Below, in pieces: positions 36,026-45,227 of a stretch of 64,000 nt of DNA (within the stretch, counting starts at the first letter, position 1; each line of letters starts with the position of its first letter). Location: NCBI RefSeq assembly GCF_029581275.1, contig NZ_CP120742.1, forward strand, positions 2,578,501-2,642,500, given 5' to 3'. The notes under the pieces are model-generated. The model searched no databases and was not told the origin of the DNA. It was given only the letters and a program-made list of their open reading frames with translations. The stretch comes from Micromonospora sp. WMMD1155 (lineage in GTDB: Bacteria > Actinomycetota > Actinomycetes > Mycobacteriales > Micromonosporaceae). The translations under genes were made by a program, and so were the position numbers.

Positions 36026-36946
36026 TCAGCTCGGCATCGGCGTCAGTCGGGTCCGTGGACCGGCCCGCAGCACCCCCGACGGCAGCTTCTTGCCGAGCAA
36101 CTCCTCGGCCAACTCCGCCACCTCGACGAGGGCCGCCAGGTCGATGCCGGTGTCGATGCCCATGTCGTGCAGCATGTGCACGGCCTCCTCGGTCGCCAGG
36201 TTGCCGCTGGCCCCCGGCGCGTACGGGCAGCCGCCCAGGCCACCGACGCTGGCGTCGAACTCGGTCACCCCCAACTCCAGGGCGGTCAACAGGTTGGCCA
36301 GCGCCGTCCCCCGGGTGTTGTGGAAGTGCAGGAGCACCGGCACGTTCGCGTTCCGGTCGCGTACCGCGGTCAGCAGCTCACGGACCCGGCGTGGCGTGCC
36401 CATGCCGGTGGTGTCGCCGAACGCGACCCGGTCCGCGCCGTCTCGGACCACCCGGTCCACGATGCCGGCCACCCGCGCCGGGTCGACGTCACCCTCGTAC
36501 GGGCAGCCGAAGCTGGTCGCCACGATCACCTCCACCCGGGCGGACGCTCCGTGCAGCAGGTCGATCAGCTCGGCGATGTCGTCCAGCGACTCCTCGGTCG
36601 ACCGGTTGACGTTGCGACGGTTGTGCGTGTCGCTGGCGGAGACCACCACCTCGATCTCGGTGAACCCGGCGGCGAGAGCCCGCTGGGCCCCCCGGGTGTT
36701 CGGCACCAGCGCCGAGTAGCGCACCCCGTCGGCCTTCACCGCCCGCTGCCACACCTCGTCGGCGTCGGCCATCTGCGGGATCGCCAACGGACGCACGAAC
36801 GACACCGCCTCGATCCGGCGTACGCCGGTGCCGGAGAGTGCGTCGAGCAGCCGAACCTTGGCGTCGGTCGGGATCGGGTCCTCGTTCTGCAACCCGTCCC
36901 GTGGCCCGACCTCACGAATGGAGACGAAATCCGGCAGGTCCGTCAT
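36026..36946 (-). CDS. Hydroxymethylglutaryl-CoA lyase family protein
   Basis: TIM-barrel lyase of 306 residues that cleaves HMG-CoA to acetoacetate and acetyl-CoA, the last step of leucine breakdown. Family marks: REVGPRDGLQNE near the N-terminus (catalytic Arg/Asp), FGDTTGMG, HFHNTRGTALAN (metal-binding His pair) and the active-site signature SVGGLGGCPYAPGASGN with the loop Cys. GAGGTGA lies upstream of the ATG at some distance. It follows the biotin carboxylase gene by 148 bases, a gap taken up by a long inverted repeat. Confidence 0.93.
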   Translation of the reverse strand: MTDLPDFVSIREVGPRDGLQNEDPIPTDAKVRLLDALSGTGVRRIEAVSFVRPLAIPQMADADEVWQRAVKADGVRYSALVPNTRGAQRALAAGFTEIEVVVSASDTHNRRNVNRSTEESLDDIAELIDLLHGASARVEVIVATSFGCPYEGDVDPARVAGIVDRVVRDGADRVAFGDTTGMGTPRRVRELLTAVRDRNANVPVLLHFHNTRGTALANLLTALELGVTEFDASVGGLGGCPYAPGASGNLATEEAVHMLHDMGIDTGIDLAALVEVAELAEELLGKKLPSGVLRAGPRTRLTPMPS

Positions 36947-37014
36947 AAGGGGTCACCTCACTGTGACGTAGTGCTGTGGCGGTCATCCCAGCATGCCACC
37001 CCGCCGAGCGGCGG

Positions 37015-37074
37015 GTTGATCAAGAGGTTTGCGTCATCAAGTGCGGAAATCCTGACGCAAACCTCTTGATCAAC
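37015..37074. repeat. Long intergenic inverted repeat (22-bp perfect arms, 16-base loop)
   Basis: Arms at 37015-37036 and 37053-37074 are perfectly complementary over 22 bases; the left arm begins GTTGATCAAGAGGTTTG and each outer end carries the small palindrome TTGATCAA. The loop is 37037-37052. The element is much richer in A/T than the DNA around it and lies between the biotin carboxylase and HMG-CoA lyase genes. It has the look of a dispersed REP-like element; copies elsewhere in the genome would prove that. Confidence 0.8.
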
Positions 37075-37094
37075 AGCGGGCGAGAAGGGCGGAG

Positions 37095-38462
37095 TCAGCG
37101 CATGCGGGAGACGATGCCCGTGTCGTAGGCGCCGGAGCGGAACTCCTCGTTGTCCAGCAACTCGGCGAAGAAGGGCAGGTTGTTCTTCGGGCCGACGACC
37201 TGGAACCCGGCGACCGCCTCCTTGGCGCGTCCGAGCACCTCGTCGCGGGTCGCGCCGCTGATGATCAGCTTCGCCATCAGGCTGTCGTAGAAGGGGGTGA
37301 CGGTGTTGCCCTCGGTGTAGCCGGAATCCACCCGGACGCCCTCACCCGTGGGCTCCACCCAGGTCTTCACCACTCCCGGCCCGGGCAGGAAACGCTTCGG
37401 GTCCTCGGCGTTGATCCGCATCTCGATGGCGTGCCCGCGCGGGATCAACGCCTCCGGGTCGAACGTCGGCGCCAGCCCGGACGCCACCCGCAACTGCTCC
37501 TCGACCAGGTCGATCCCGTAGACGTACTCGGTCACCGGGTGCTCCACCTGCAGCCGCGTGTTCATCTCGAGAAAGAAAAAGTCTTCGGAGCCGGGGACGT
37601 CGCCCTCGGAGTCCCGCTGACGCGGGACCAACAGGCACTCCACCGTGCCGGCGTTGCGGTAGCCGACCGCCTCACCGGCCCGCACCGCCGCCGCCAGCAG
37701 GCGAACCCGCAGCTCCGGCGAGACCGCCGGGGACGGGGACTCCTCGACCAGCTTCTGGTTACGTCGCTGCACCGAGCACTCCCGCTCGCCGAGCGCCACC
37801 ACCCGACCGTCGGCCAGGCCGAGGATCTGCACCTCGACGTGGCGCACCCGGGGGAAGTACCGCTCGATCAACACCGACCCGTCGCCGAACATCCGCTCGG
37901 CGAACGCGCGCACCTTGTCGTACTCGGTGCGCAGCGCGGCCTCGTCGACGGCGACGCCCATGCCCATGCCGCCGCCGCCGGCCGCGGCCTTGACCATCAC
38001 CGGGTAGCCGATCTCGGCGGCGGCCGTCACCGCCGCGTCCAGGTCGGCGGCCGGGTCGGTGGTGCCCGGCGCGACCGGAACACCGGCCGCGGCCATCAGG
38101 TTCCGGGCATTGATCTTGTCGCCCATCGCGCTGATCGCGTCCGCGTCGGGGCCGACCCAGATCAGGCCGCTGGTCTCGACGGTACGGGCGAACTCGGCGT
38201 TCTCCGACAGGAAGCCGTAGCCGGGGTGGATGGCCTGCGCACCCGTCGCCTTCGCGGCGGCGAGGATCGCCTCGGTGTTGCGGTAGCTCAGCGCCGGGTT
38301 CGGCGGGCCGACGAGAACCGCCTCGTCCGCCTCGGACACGAACGGCAGGTCGGCGTCGGCCTCCGAGTGAACCGCGATCGTGCGGATGCCGAGCCGCCTG
38401 GCGGTCCGGATGATGCGGCGGGCGATCTCACCCCGATTGGCTACCAGCAGTGACTCGATCAT
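37095..38462 (-). CDS. Biotin carboxylase subunit of an acyl-CoA carboxylase, without BCCP domain
   Basis: ATP-grasp enzyme of 455 residues that carboxylates biotin. The biotin carboxylase N-terminal domain (LLVANRGEIARRIIRTARRLG), the glycine loop KAAAGGGGMGMG and the signature EMNTRLQVEHPVTE are intact. The protein stops right after the carboxylase C-terminal domain. In most actinobacterial acyl-CoA carboxylase alpha chains, about 590-660 residues long, a biotin carboxyl carrier domain follows; none is encoded here or nearby, so a carrier must come from another locus. GGGAGGAAAC precedes the ATG. Confidence 0.93.
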   Translation of the reverse strand: MIESLLVANRGEIARRIIRTARRLGIRTIAVHSEADADLPFVSEADEAVLVGPPNPALSYRNTEAILAAAKATGAQAIHPGYGFLSENAEFARTVETSGLIWVGPDADAISAMGDKINARNLMAAAGVPVAPGTTDPAADLDAAVTAAAEIGYPVMVKAAAGGGGMGMGVAVDEAALRTEYDKVRAFAERMFGDGSVLIERYFPRVRHVEVQILGLADGRVVALGERECSVQRRNQKLVEESPSPAVSPELRVRLLAAAVRAGEAVGYRNAGTVECLLVPRQRDSEGDVPGSEDFFFLEMNTRLQVEHPVTEYVYGIDLVEEQLRVASGLAPTFDPEALIPRGHAIEMRINAEDPKRFLPGPGVVKTWVEPTGEGVRVDSGYTEGNTVTPFYDSLMAKLIISGATRDEVLGRAKEAVAGFQVVGPKNNLPFFAELLDNEEFRSGAYDTGIVSRMR

Positions 38463-38535
38463 GTTTCCTCCCGGCGTCCGGATGGTGGGACGGTGGTTAG
38501 GGAATCATGACCGACGAACCTTTGCCGAGCCGGGT

Positions 38536-39135
38536 TCAGGCGAGCAACGCGGCGAGTGTCGCCCCGCGCAGCAGCTCGGCCCGGCGACGCCGGTCCACCT
38601 CACCGCCGAGGAACGGAGTCGAGTTCATCAACCCGAAGGCGGCATGCGCGAGCACCCGCGCCTCGCCGTCCGGCATGCCCGGGTGCAGGGCGGTGAGCAC
38701 CGTCACCCACTCCTCGACGTAGAGCCGTTGCAGACGACGGATCCGTCGCCGCGGCTCGTCCGGCAGGCGGTCCAACTCGTGCAGGTGCAACGCGATCACC
38801 GCCGGGTTGGCCAGCGCGAACTCGACGTGGAAGTCGATCAGCGACTCCAACACGCCGCGCGGGTCGTCCGGATGCCCGGCGGCGCGTTCCCGCCCGCCCG
38901 CCAGCAGGCCCTCACTGACCGGGATCAGCGCGGCGGCCAGCATGGCCTCCTTGCCGGCGAAGTGGTGGTAGAGCGCCGGACCGGTGACCCCCGCCGCCGC
39001 CCCGATGTCGTCCATCGACACACCGTGGTAGCCGCGCGCGGCGAACAGACCGACCGCGATCTCCAGGATCTCGTCCTTGCGGGACCTGCGCCGGCCCGCG
39101 CCCGCCGCACCCCGTGCCTGCTGCTCCACCGTCAC
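38536..39135 (-). CDS. TetR family regulator (likely of the acyl-CoA genes)
   Basis: A 199-residue repressor. The HTH is clear: SRKDEILEIAVGLFAARGYHGVSMDDIGAAAGVTGPALYHHF falls at about 18-60 (split here at the turn GYHGVS). The ligand domain is helical and not informative. The GTG at 39135 is uncertain, since no good ribosome site is seen; GTG 39129 is also possible. It lies 73 bases upstream of the biotin carboxylase gene on the same strand, which suggests control of this catabolic cluster through sites like that at 35211-35235. Confidence 0.85.
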   Translation of the reverse strand: MTVEQQARGAAGAGRRRSRKDEILEIAVGLFAARGYHGVSMDDIGAAAGVTGPALYHHFAGKEAMLAAALIPVSEGLLAGGRERAAGHPDDPRGVLESLIDFHVEFALANPAVIALHLHELDRLPDEPRRRIRRLQRLYVEEWVTVLTALHPGMPDGEARVLAHAAFGLMNSTPFLGGEVDRRRRAELLRGATLAALLA

Positions 39136-39218
39136 CGGGCAAGCGTAGACCGCTACCTGAACACGGTGGGCCGCCGGTTGGCGAGCCGTTGAGCACACCT
39201 CGGCGCGGGTCGGCGCAC

Positions 39219-42104
39219 TCAGTCGTCGTCCGGGTCGAGGTCGTGTTCCGTTCGCAGCGCGGCGGCCTCGGCGGGCCGGTCCAGCAGATCCAGGGCACGG
39301 GCCAGCAGCCAGGCCGTCTGGCGGACCGGCCGCGAGTCGGCCGGCAGCCCACCGAGAACCCGTCGCAGGAGCGGCTCCGCCTCCGCCGGCCGGTCCAGCC
39401 GGAGCAGCAGCTCACCGGCGAGGATCTCCACCTGGGCGGCCTCACCGAAAGCCTCGATCGACCGTAGTCGGTCGGGCACCCCGTCCAGCCGGGCCAGCGC
39501 CTCGTCCGGCCGGTTCTCGGTGGTCAGCACCCGCGCCCCGACCTCGGCGACCATCGCCAACTCGTACGTGACCGGTGGCTCCGGCCGCCCGGTCAGCGTC
39601 GCAGCCAGCGCGTCCGCCTGCTCGACGGCACGAGTGGCCGCGGGCCGGTCGTCCGCCCAGAACCAGGCGTACGCCTCCCGTCGGCGGGCCCGCAACTCGT
39701 CCAGCGGCAGGTCACCGAGCCGGTACGCCTCGGCGGCTGCGGCGAACCGCTGCGCGCCCGCCGCGTCCCGGTCCGCGTCGTAGAGGATGCCCCCGGCCTC
39801 CTCCAGCACCTGCCCCCGATACGGGAGGTTGTCCGGACCATCAAGGTTGCCGGCCAACTGCTCCAACAGACTCAGCGCCGGGTCGACCTCGCCCAGCCCG
39901 GCGTACACCCCGGCCAGCAGGTGCCGGCACCGGTCCGCCTCGGCTTGGGCGCCGAGCCGGTCGAGGCCCAGGACGGCCTCCTCGGCCACCTCGGCCGCCT
40001 CGCCCAGCCGACCCACCACCCGGTACGCGTTCGCCAACTCCCACCGCAGGAACGCGTCCCCGTCGGCTCCCCGCTCCACGCAGAGCGTCACCGCCTCGAC
40101 GAAGTCGTCCACCGCGTCGTCGGCGCGACCGGCGGCGAGCAACGCGCGGGCACGGGCGACGCGAACCGCCAACTCCGCGTCCGCCGGTGCCGACCCCAGC
40201 GCCTCGTCGCAGGCGGCCACCGCCTCGGCCGGGTCGTCCACCGTCCGGGCGTACGCCAGGGAGGCCGCCGTGACCAGCTCGCCGACGCCCACCTCCCGAC
40301 CGAGCCGACGCGATTCGGCGGCGGCGGCTCGCGCCTCGTCGAAACGTTCCGACTGCTCCAACAGGTGCGCTCGGTGCAGTGCCACCCGAGCCGCCAGGTA
40401 CGGGTCACCACCCGCGTCGGCGGGCACCCGGTCCAGCGCCGCGAGCGCCTCGGCCCAGCGCTCCTGGTGGAGCAGCGCCAACGCCACCCGGTGGTGGGCG
40501 GCGGCCCGCTGCCGGGCGTCGCCGTCCCGGTCCAGCACCTCCGCGGCCTTCCGGACCAACGCCAACCCCTCGTCGGCGTCGTCGGACCGGGCCAGCAGCA
40601 CGCCGAGCCGCCCGGCGACGACCTGGGCGGACACCTCGTCGCCCGCCGTCAGGTACAGGTCCAGAGCCGATCGGTTCGACTCGATCGCGCCGGGCAGGTC
40701 GTTGTCGTCGCCGTGCTGGGCGGCCCGCAACGCCATCCGCTGGGCGGCGGTACGCGCAGGCAGGTCGACCGAGCCGAACCGCTCGTCGTACGCGGCCAGC
40801 GCCGCCCGGAAGGTGACCTGGTCGTGCCGACCCCAGCTCTGCTCGGCGAGGTCCAGCAGCTCGTCCGGCCCGGCGCCGGCGGGCACCGCCGGTGCGGGCG
40901 CCTCGACGACACCGGCGCGCGTCGCGTCGCCGGCCGGAGAGCCCTCGCGGACCGGAGTGGTCGACTCACCCGCGCTCGGGCGGGGCGGGCGTCGGCGGAC
41001 ACTCGCTGACAACGGCAGGTGTTCTCCGCTCGGCCGCACCGCGAGCCGACGGGCGATCCACTCCGACTGGTGGGTGCTGCCGTTACGGGCGTCGAAGCGC
41101 TCGGCCAACTCGGTAGCGGTCCGCGTCAGTTCGTCGGCGAGCACCGACGCCGACATCTCGCCGGCCGGTCGGCCGTCGGCGGCGCGGCGGTAGACGGTAG
41201 CCGCGCCGCTCTGACCGGCCTGGCGCAACGCGGCGGCGGCCGTGGCGGCGAAGTGCATCGCGGCGGCCGGTGACGGTGCCCGGTCCAGCCAGTCCAGGTG
41301 CCGTTCGACCAGCTCCACCGCCCGTGCCTCGTTACCCGTCACCGTGCAGAACTCGACGTGGTCGCCGATGTCCCACAGGTTGGCGAGGTTGCCACGCAAC
41401 CGGCGGTACGCCTCTCGGTGCGCGTCCCGCGCCGACTCGTCCCGCCCGGTTCGCAGGTACGGCAGGAGCAGCGCGGTGAGGATGGCTTGCGGCTGCTCGT
41501 TGCAGCTGAGCCGACCGGCGAGCACCGGTTCGGCCAGCGCGACGGCCTCCGCGTCCCGCCCGTTGTCGGCGAGGTAGGCCACCTGGCTGGTGGGGTCGCA
41601 ACCAGCGCAGTCGGAGAGGTCGTCGCGCGGGGTGGTCTGCCAGAGCCGGTACCAGTGCGCGGCCGCCTCGGTGTCACCCACGTGGTCGGCTACCCGGAAG
41701 CGGTGCTTGTGGACGGTCTGCAGGCTGTGCCCACCGGCCCGGTAGCGGCGTTCCATGTCGTCCAACACCGCGTACGTGCGGTCGAGGGGCACCTCCGGGA
41801 AGTTCAACAGACCGGTGACCATGTACTTGAAGTGCCACAGCAGGTTGTGCGCGTGCCGCTGGTGGTAGGGCTGCGGGTCACTGTCGAACTCGGACAGACA
41901 CCGGGAGAAGGTCACGAAGGACTTCGCCGGCTCGCCGCCGTAGATGTAGCCGGTGGTGGCCTGCATCCGGGTGACGAAGGCCAGGTGCCGGTCGTCGGCG
42001 GCGTCCACCCGGCGCAGCAACTGCTCGAGCGCGGCGATCTGCCCCGCCCCGTACGGCATGTCGGAGATGCCGCGCAGCGCCCGCCACAGGTCCTCGTCGC
42101 TCAT
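39219..42104 (-). CDS. Large TPR-like helical repeat protein coupled to the Hsp90-like gene
   Basis: A 961-residue, almost wholly alpha-helical protein of unknown function. The N-terminal third (about 1-330) has degenerate helical repeats and a CxxC motif (SDCAGCDPTSQ, Cys166/169) plus SCNEQPQ (Cys201). A Pro/Ala-rich linker (about 345-405) leads to many tandem TPR-like units (about 405-960: ALALLHQERWAEALAALDRV, ARALLAAGRADDAVDDFVEA, LLRLDRPAEAEPLLRRVL). No enzymatic motif is visible. The ATG at 42104 overlaps the Hsp90-like stop by 4 bases (ATGA), so the two are made together and probably interact. The frame is open far upstream, but that part is a shadow of the Hsp90 gene. Confidence 0.82.
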   Translation of the reverse strand: MSDEDLWRALRGISDMPYGAGQIAALEQLLRRVDAADDRHLAFVTRMQATTGYIYGGEPAKSFVTFSRCLSEFDSDPQPYHQRHAHNLLWHFKYMVTGLLNFPEVPLDRTYAVLDDMERRYRAGGHSLQTVHKHRFRVADHVGDTEAAAHWYRLWQTTPRDDLSDCAGCDPTSQVAYLADNGRDAEAVALAEPVLAGRLSCNEQPQAILTALLLPYLRTGRDESARDAHREAYRRLRGNLANLWDIGDHVEFCTVTGNEARAVELVERHLDWLDRAPSPAAAMHFAATAAAALRQAGQSGAATVYRRAADGRPAGEMSASVLADELTRTATELAERFDARNGSTHQSEWIARRLAVRPSGEHLPLSASVRRRPPRPSAGESTTPVREGSPAGDATRAGVVEAPAPAVPAGAGPDELLDLAEQSWGRHDQVTFRAALAAYDERFGSVDLPARTAAQRMALRAAQHGDDNDLPGAIESNRSALDLYLTAGDEVSAQVVAGRLGVLLARSDDADEGLALVRKAAEVLDRDGDARQRAAAHHRVALALLHQERWAEALAALDRVPADAGGDPYLAARVALHRAHLLEQSERFDEARAAAAESRRLGREVGVGELVTAASLAYARTVDDPAEAVAACDEALGSAPADAELAVRVARARALLAAGRADDAVDDFVEAVTLCVERGADGDAFLRWELANAYRVVGRLGEAAEVAEEAVLGLDRLGAQAEADRCRHLLAGVYAGLGEVDPALSLLEQLAGNLDGPDNLPYRGQVLEEAGGILYDADRDAAGAQRFAAAAEAYRLGDLPLDELRARRREAYAWFWADDRPAATRAVEQADALAATLTGRPEPPVTYELAMVAEVGARVLTTENRPDEALARLDGVPDRLRSIEAFGEAAQVEILAGELLLRLDRPAEAEPLLRRVLGGLPADSRPVRQTAWLLARALDLLDRPAEAAALRTEHDLDPDDD

Positions 42105-43894
42105 GCTCGCTCCTGTCCTGGCACGGCCCGGCCGAGCAGGCCGAGGAAGGAATCGTTCAGCAGCGCCGCGTCGGCGGCGCGGATCGGATGGTGGCCGAGC
42201 AGCAGCGCCTGGCCGTACAGCGCCTCGACGGCGAGCCCCACCAGGTCCGGGTCGGCCAGCGCGGTGACCCGGCGGACCAACGGGTTGCGGTGGTTGAGCA
42301 CCAACTGCGGACGGTCCGGTGGCGCGGTGGCGGCGAGCGCGTCCAGGACCCCGCCCCAGAGTTCGTCGGCCCGGTCCCGGCTGGCCGCCAACTGGTCGTT
42401 GAACGCCGCCGACCTGCTGACCAGGTAGAGCGCGGGCAGCGACACCGGGTCGTACGCCCGGATCACCACCTCGCAGCCGGACCGTTCGACGGCCCGCTGC
42501 GCGGCGGCGAGGAACGGCCGCAGCGCCAACTCCACCTGCGGGTCGAGCGCGTCGAAGCGGGTGGTCAGGTCGCTCGGCTCCAGCCGTTCGATGAGCACCG
42601 AGCGGTCCACCGCCGGCAGTCGCTCGATCAGCTCGGTGTCGTACGTGTAGCCGCCGTTGACGACCGCCAGGTCCTGTGCGGCGGCCACCGCGGCGAGCTG
42701 ACGGAACTCGTCCAGGCTCGCCGCGTAGCGGAGCACGCCGTGGCGCTCCCGGAACTCGGCGAGGGTGAGCGTGCCGACGTTGGTGTCCATCGGCCACCAC
42801 CTGTCGACCAGCCGGAGCATCTCGTCGTCGTGCAGCGCCAGCGCCTTCACACCCAGGTGGTGCACCTGGAGGAACTCGGCCAGCCGGTGCGGGTCGTGCC
42901 GGGCCAGCCGGACCAGCCAGCCGCGTACCTGGTCGCCGAGCGCCTCCCGGGTCGCGGTCAGCAGGGTGTCCTCGTAGAGGGCCTCCCGGCTGGCGGTGGG
43001 GCGCAGTTCGGTGGCGTCCACCACGCAGTGCGCGAAGAACGCCCAGTCCGGCAGCAGCCCGTCGGCGTGCTCGGTGAGCAGCATGCGCTTGAGGTAGACC
43101 CGGTGCCCGGCACGGGCCGCCGGGTTCACCGGTGCGGGCAGGATGACGGCGACGCCGGTCAGCCCGGCCTCCGGCACGGTCAGGGGCAGCACGTCGAACG
43201 GGTCGACGCCGAGCGTCTCCCGGGCGTACGCGACGAGTGCCGCCCGGTCGACCGGCGCGCCGGGGGTGGTCGGCCAGGGCGGCTCGCCGGTGGTGGTGAC
43301 CACGTCGCCGACCCGGACGGTGACCGGCAGCAGCGCACCGAAGAGGCGGGCCAGGTCGGTGACGGTCGGGGTGGTGAACCACTGCTCGGCGTCGCGGCGG
43401 GGCACCAGCGTGACCGTGGTGCCCGGTTCGGCGCGGGCGGCGTCCGGCGGTGCGAGGCTCACCGCGTACCGGCCGTCGGCGTACCCGGTCCAGTGCACGG
43501 TGGGGTGGTCGCCGTTGCGGGTCGACACCTGGATCTCGTCGGCGACCAGGAAGCAGGAGAGCAGGCCGATGCCGAACTGGCCGAGGAACTCGTGCCGGGA
43601 GAAGCCGAGTTCGTCCCTCTTGGAGCTGCGGCCGATGGTGGCCAGCAACTCGTGCACCTGCGCCTCGGTCAGACCGATGCCGGTGTCGTGCACCCGCAGC
43701 GTGCCGTCGCCGGTGGTCTCCGGAGTCTCGATGCGGACCAGGGCGGGCGCATCCGGCTCGATCGAACGCCGCGCGGTGATCGCGTCCACCGCGTTCTGCA
43801 GCAGCTCCCGCACGTAGACCCGCGGACTGCCGTAGAGGTGGTGGCTGAGCAGGTCGACCACGCCACGGAGGTCGACCTGGAAGGTGTGGTCCAC
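42101..43894 (-). CDS. Hsp90-like (HtpG-related) GHKL ATPase
   Basis: A divergent Hsp90 family protein of 597 residues. The ATP-binding domain keeps the GHKL boxes: RELLQNAVDA with catalytic Glu30 and Asn34, HDTGIGLT with Asp70, GQFGIGLLSCF (105-115) and GTTVTL (158-163). The middle domain shows TASREALYED with Arg303, matching the catalytic arginine loop (LNVSREIL) of Hsp90. The C-terminal part resembles the HtpG dimerisation region (NHRNPLVRRV, VEALYGQALLLGH). It lacks a eukaryotic MEEVD tail. GTG start with GGGGAGAG eight bases upstream. It is coupled to a TPR-like protein gene. This is probably not the general chaperone of the cell, but a specialised paralogue (inference). Confidence 0.9.
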   Translation of the reverse strand: MDHTFQVDLRGVVDLLSHHLYGSPRVYVRELLQNAVDAITARRSIEPDAPALVRIETPETTGDGTLRVHDTGIGLTEAQVHELLATIGRSSKRDELGFSRHEFLGQFGIGLLSCFLVADEIQVSTRNGDHPTVHWTGYADGRYAVSLAPPDAARAEPGTTVTLVPRRDAEQWFTTPTVTDLARLFGALLPVTVRVGDVVTTTGEPPWPTTPGAPVDRAALVAYARETLGVDPFDVLPLTVPEAGLTGVAVILPAPVNPAARAGHRVYLKRMLLTEHADGLLPDWAFFAHCVVDATELRPTASREALYEDTLLTATREALGDQVRGWLVRLARHDPHRLAEFLQVHHLGVKALALHDDEMLRLVDRWWPMDTNVGTLTLAEFRERHGVLRYAASLDEFRQLAAVAAAQDLAVVNGGYTYDTELIERLPAVDRSVLIERLEPSDLTTRFDALDPQVELALRPFLAAAQRAVERSGCEVVIRAYDPVSLPALYLVSRSAAFNDQLAASRDRADELWGGVLDALAATAPPDRPQLVLNHRNPLVRRVTALADPDLVGLAVEALYGQALLLGHHPIRAADAALLNDSFLGLLGRAVPGQERA

Positions 43895-44014
43895 GTGCGT
43901 CTCTCCCCGGTCCCGACATGCCGGCGCCCACCGTACCGATGATCACCGACACGCGCGTCCCCCTTTCGCCCGGCGGCTTGACCCTCGACCCGGTCGAACC
44001 CACACGGTCGCCGG

Positions 44015-45226
44015 ATGACCTCCACAGCTCTGGGCCGGGACTTCCGGCTGCTCTGGTCCGCCGCCGTCTCGTCGCGGTTCGGGGACGCGCTGCGTACCCC
44101 CGCACTGGCCCTGCTGGCCGCGACGGTGACCCGCGATCCGCGGATCATCGCGGCGGTCACCGTGGCGGGTCAGGTGCCACCGCTGCTCTTCGGCCTGCTC
44201 GGTGGCGTGTACGCGGACCGCTGGGACCGTCGTCGGACGATGGCAGTGGTCGACGGGGTACGCGCCGCCGTGGTGGCGGCACTGGCGGTGGCGGTCGTCC
44301 TCGACCGGGCCGACGTCCCGGTGCTGCTGGTGACGGCGTTCGTCCTCGCCACGCTGGGCACTCTCTTCGACTCGGCCTCGTTCGCCCTGCTTCCCGCGCT
44401 GGTACCACCGGACGCGTTGCCCCGGGCGAACGGTCGGCTGCAAGCGGGGTCGGCGGTCGCCGGGGGTTTCCTCGGGGCACCGGCCGCCGGTGTCCTCTTC
44501 GCCGCCGCACCGGCCCTCCCGTTCGCCCTCGACGCCGTGACCTTCGCGGTGGCCGCGCTGCTCGTGCTGGCCCTGACCCCGACGCCGGTGGCGGTCCCGC
44601 CGACGCGGCCCGGGGCACGACGCGAATCGGTGTGGGGGGAGATCGTCGAGGGGCTGCGCTGGCTGCACGGGCACCGGACACTGTGGCGGGTCACGGTGCT
44701 CGCCGCCGCGAGCAATCTGGCGATCAGCGGGATGATGGCCGTGCTGGTGCTCTACGCGCTGGACGTGTTGCGGGTGCCACCGGCCGGGTACGGCCTGTTC
44801 GCCGCCGCCGCCGTCGTCGGGGGCCTGGCGGGAGCGCTCGGGGCCGGTCGGCTCGCCGCCCGACTCGGCACGGTCCGGGCGTTGGGCGTGGTGCTCGCCG
44901 CGGAGACCGTGGCGTTGACCGGGTTCGCGCTGGCCCGACATCCGGTGCCGGGCGGCTTCGCGTTGGCCGTGTTCGCCGCCGGCACCGTGGTGTGGAACAG
45001 CCTGTGGGCGTCGTACGGGCAACGGAACGTGCCGGGCGGGCTGCTCGGCCGGGTCGGTGCGGCCCAGCGGATGGTCGGCTTGCTCACCGCGCCGGTCGGC
45101 GCGACGCTCGCCGGGTCGGCCGCCGCCGCGTTCGGCACGGTGCCGGTGGTGGGCGCGGCCGCGGGTGTGTTCGCGCTGGTCACCGTCGCAGCGTGGTGGG
45201 TTCTACGGCCGGTCCCACCGGCCTAG
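44015..45226 (+). CDS. Major facilitator superfamily transporter
   Basis: A 403-residue secondary transporter with about twelve membrane helices, of the enterobactin-exporter/tetracycline-efflux-like MFS group: the loop 2-3 signature GLLGGVYADRWDRRRTMAVVDG and its second-half counterpart GRLAARLGTVRALGV are visible. It is divergent from the Hsp90-like gene with 120 bases between. The ribosome site is weak. Substrate unknown; an efflux role is usual for the group. Confidence 0.88.
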   Translation: MTSTALGRDFRLLWSAAVSSRFGDALRTPALALLAATVTRDPRIIAAVTVAGQVPPLLFGLLGGVYADRWDRRRTMAVVDGVRAAVVAALAVAVVLDRADVPVLLVTAFVLATLGTLFDSASFALLPALVPPDALPRANGRLQAGSAVAGGFLGAPAAGVLFAAAPALPFALDAVTFAVAALLVLALTPTPVAVPPTRPGARRESVWGEIVEGLRWLHGHRTLWRVTVLAAASNLAISGMMAVLVLYALDVLRVPPAGYGLFAAAAVVGGLAGALGAGRLAARLGTVRALGVVLAAETVALTGFALARHPVPGGFALAVFAAGTVVWNSLWASYGQRNVPGGLLGRVGAAQRMVGLLTAPVGATLAGSAAAAFGTVPVVGAAAGVFALVTVAAWWVLRPVPPA

Positions 45227-45227
45227 C

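Noticed and set aside
42105..44105. N-terminal extension of the TPR-like protein to 1628 residues
   Set aside because: The extra 667 residues are the antiframe of the Hsp90-like gene and Arg/Ala/Gly-rich; ATG 42104 in an ATGA overlap is the natural start.
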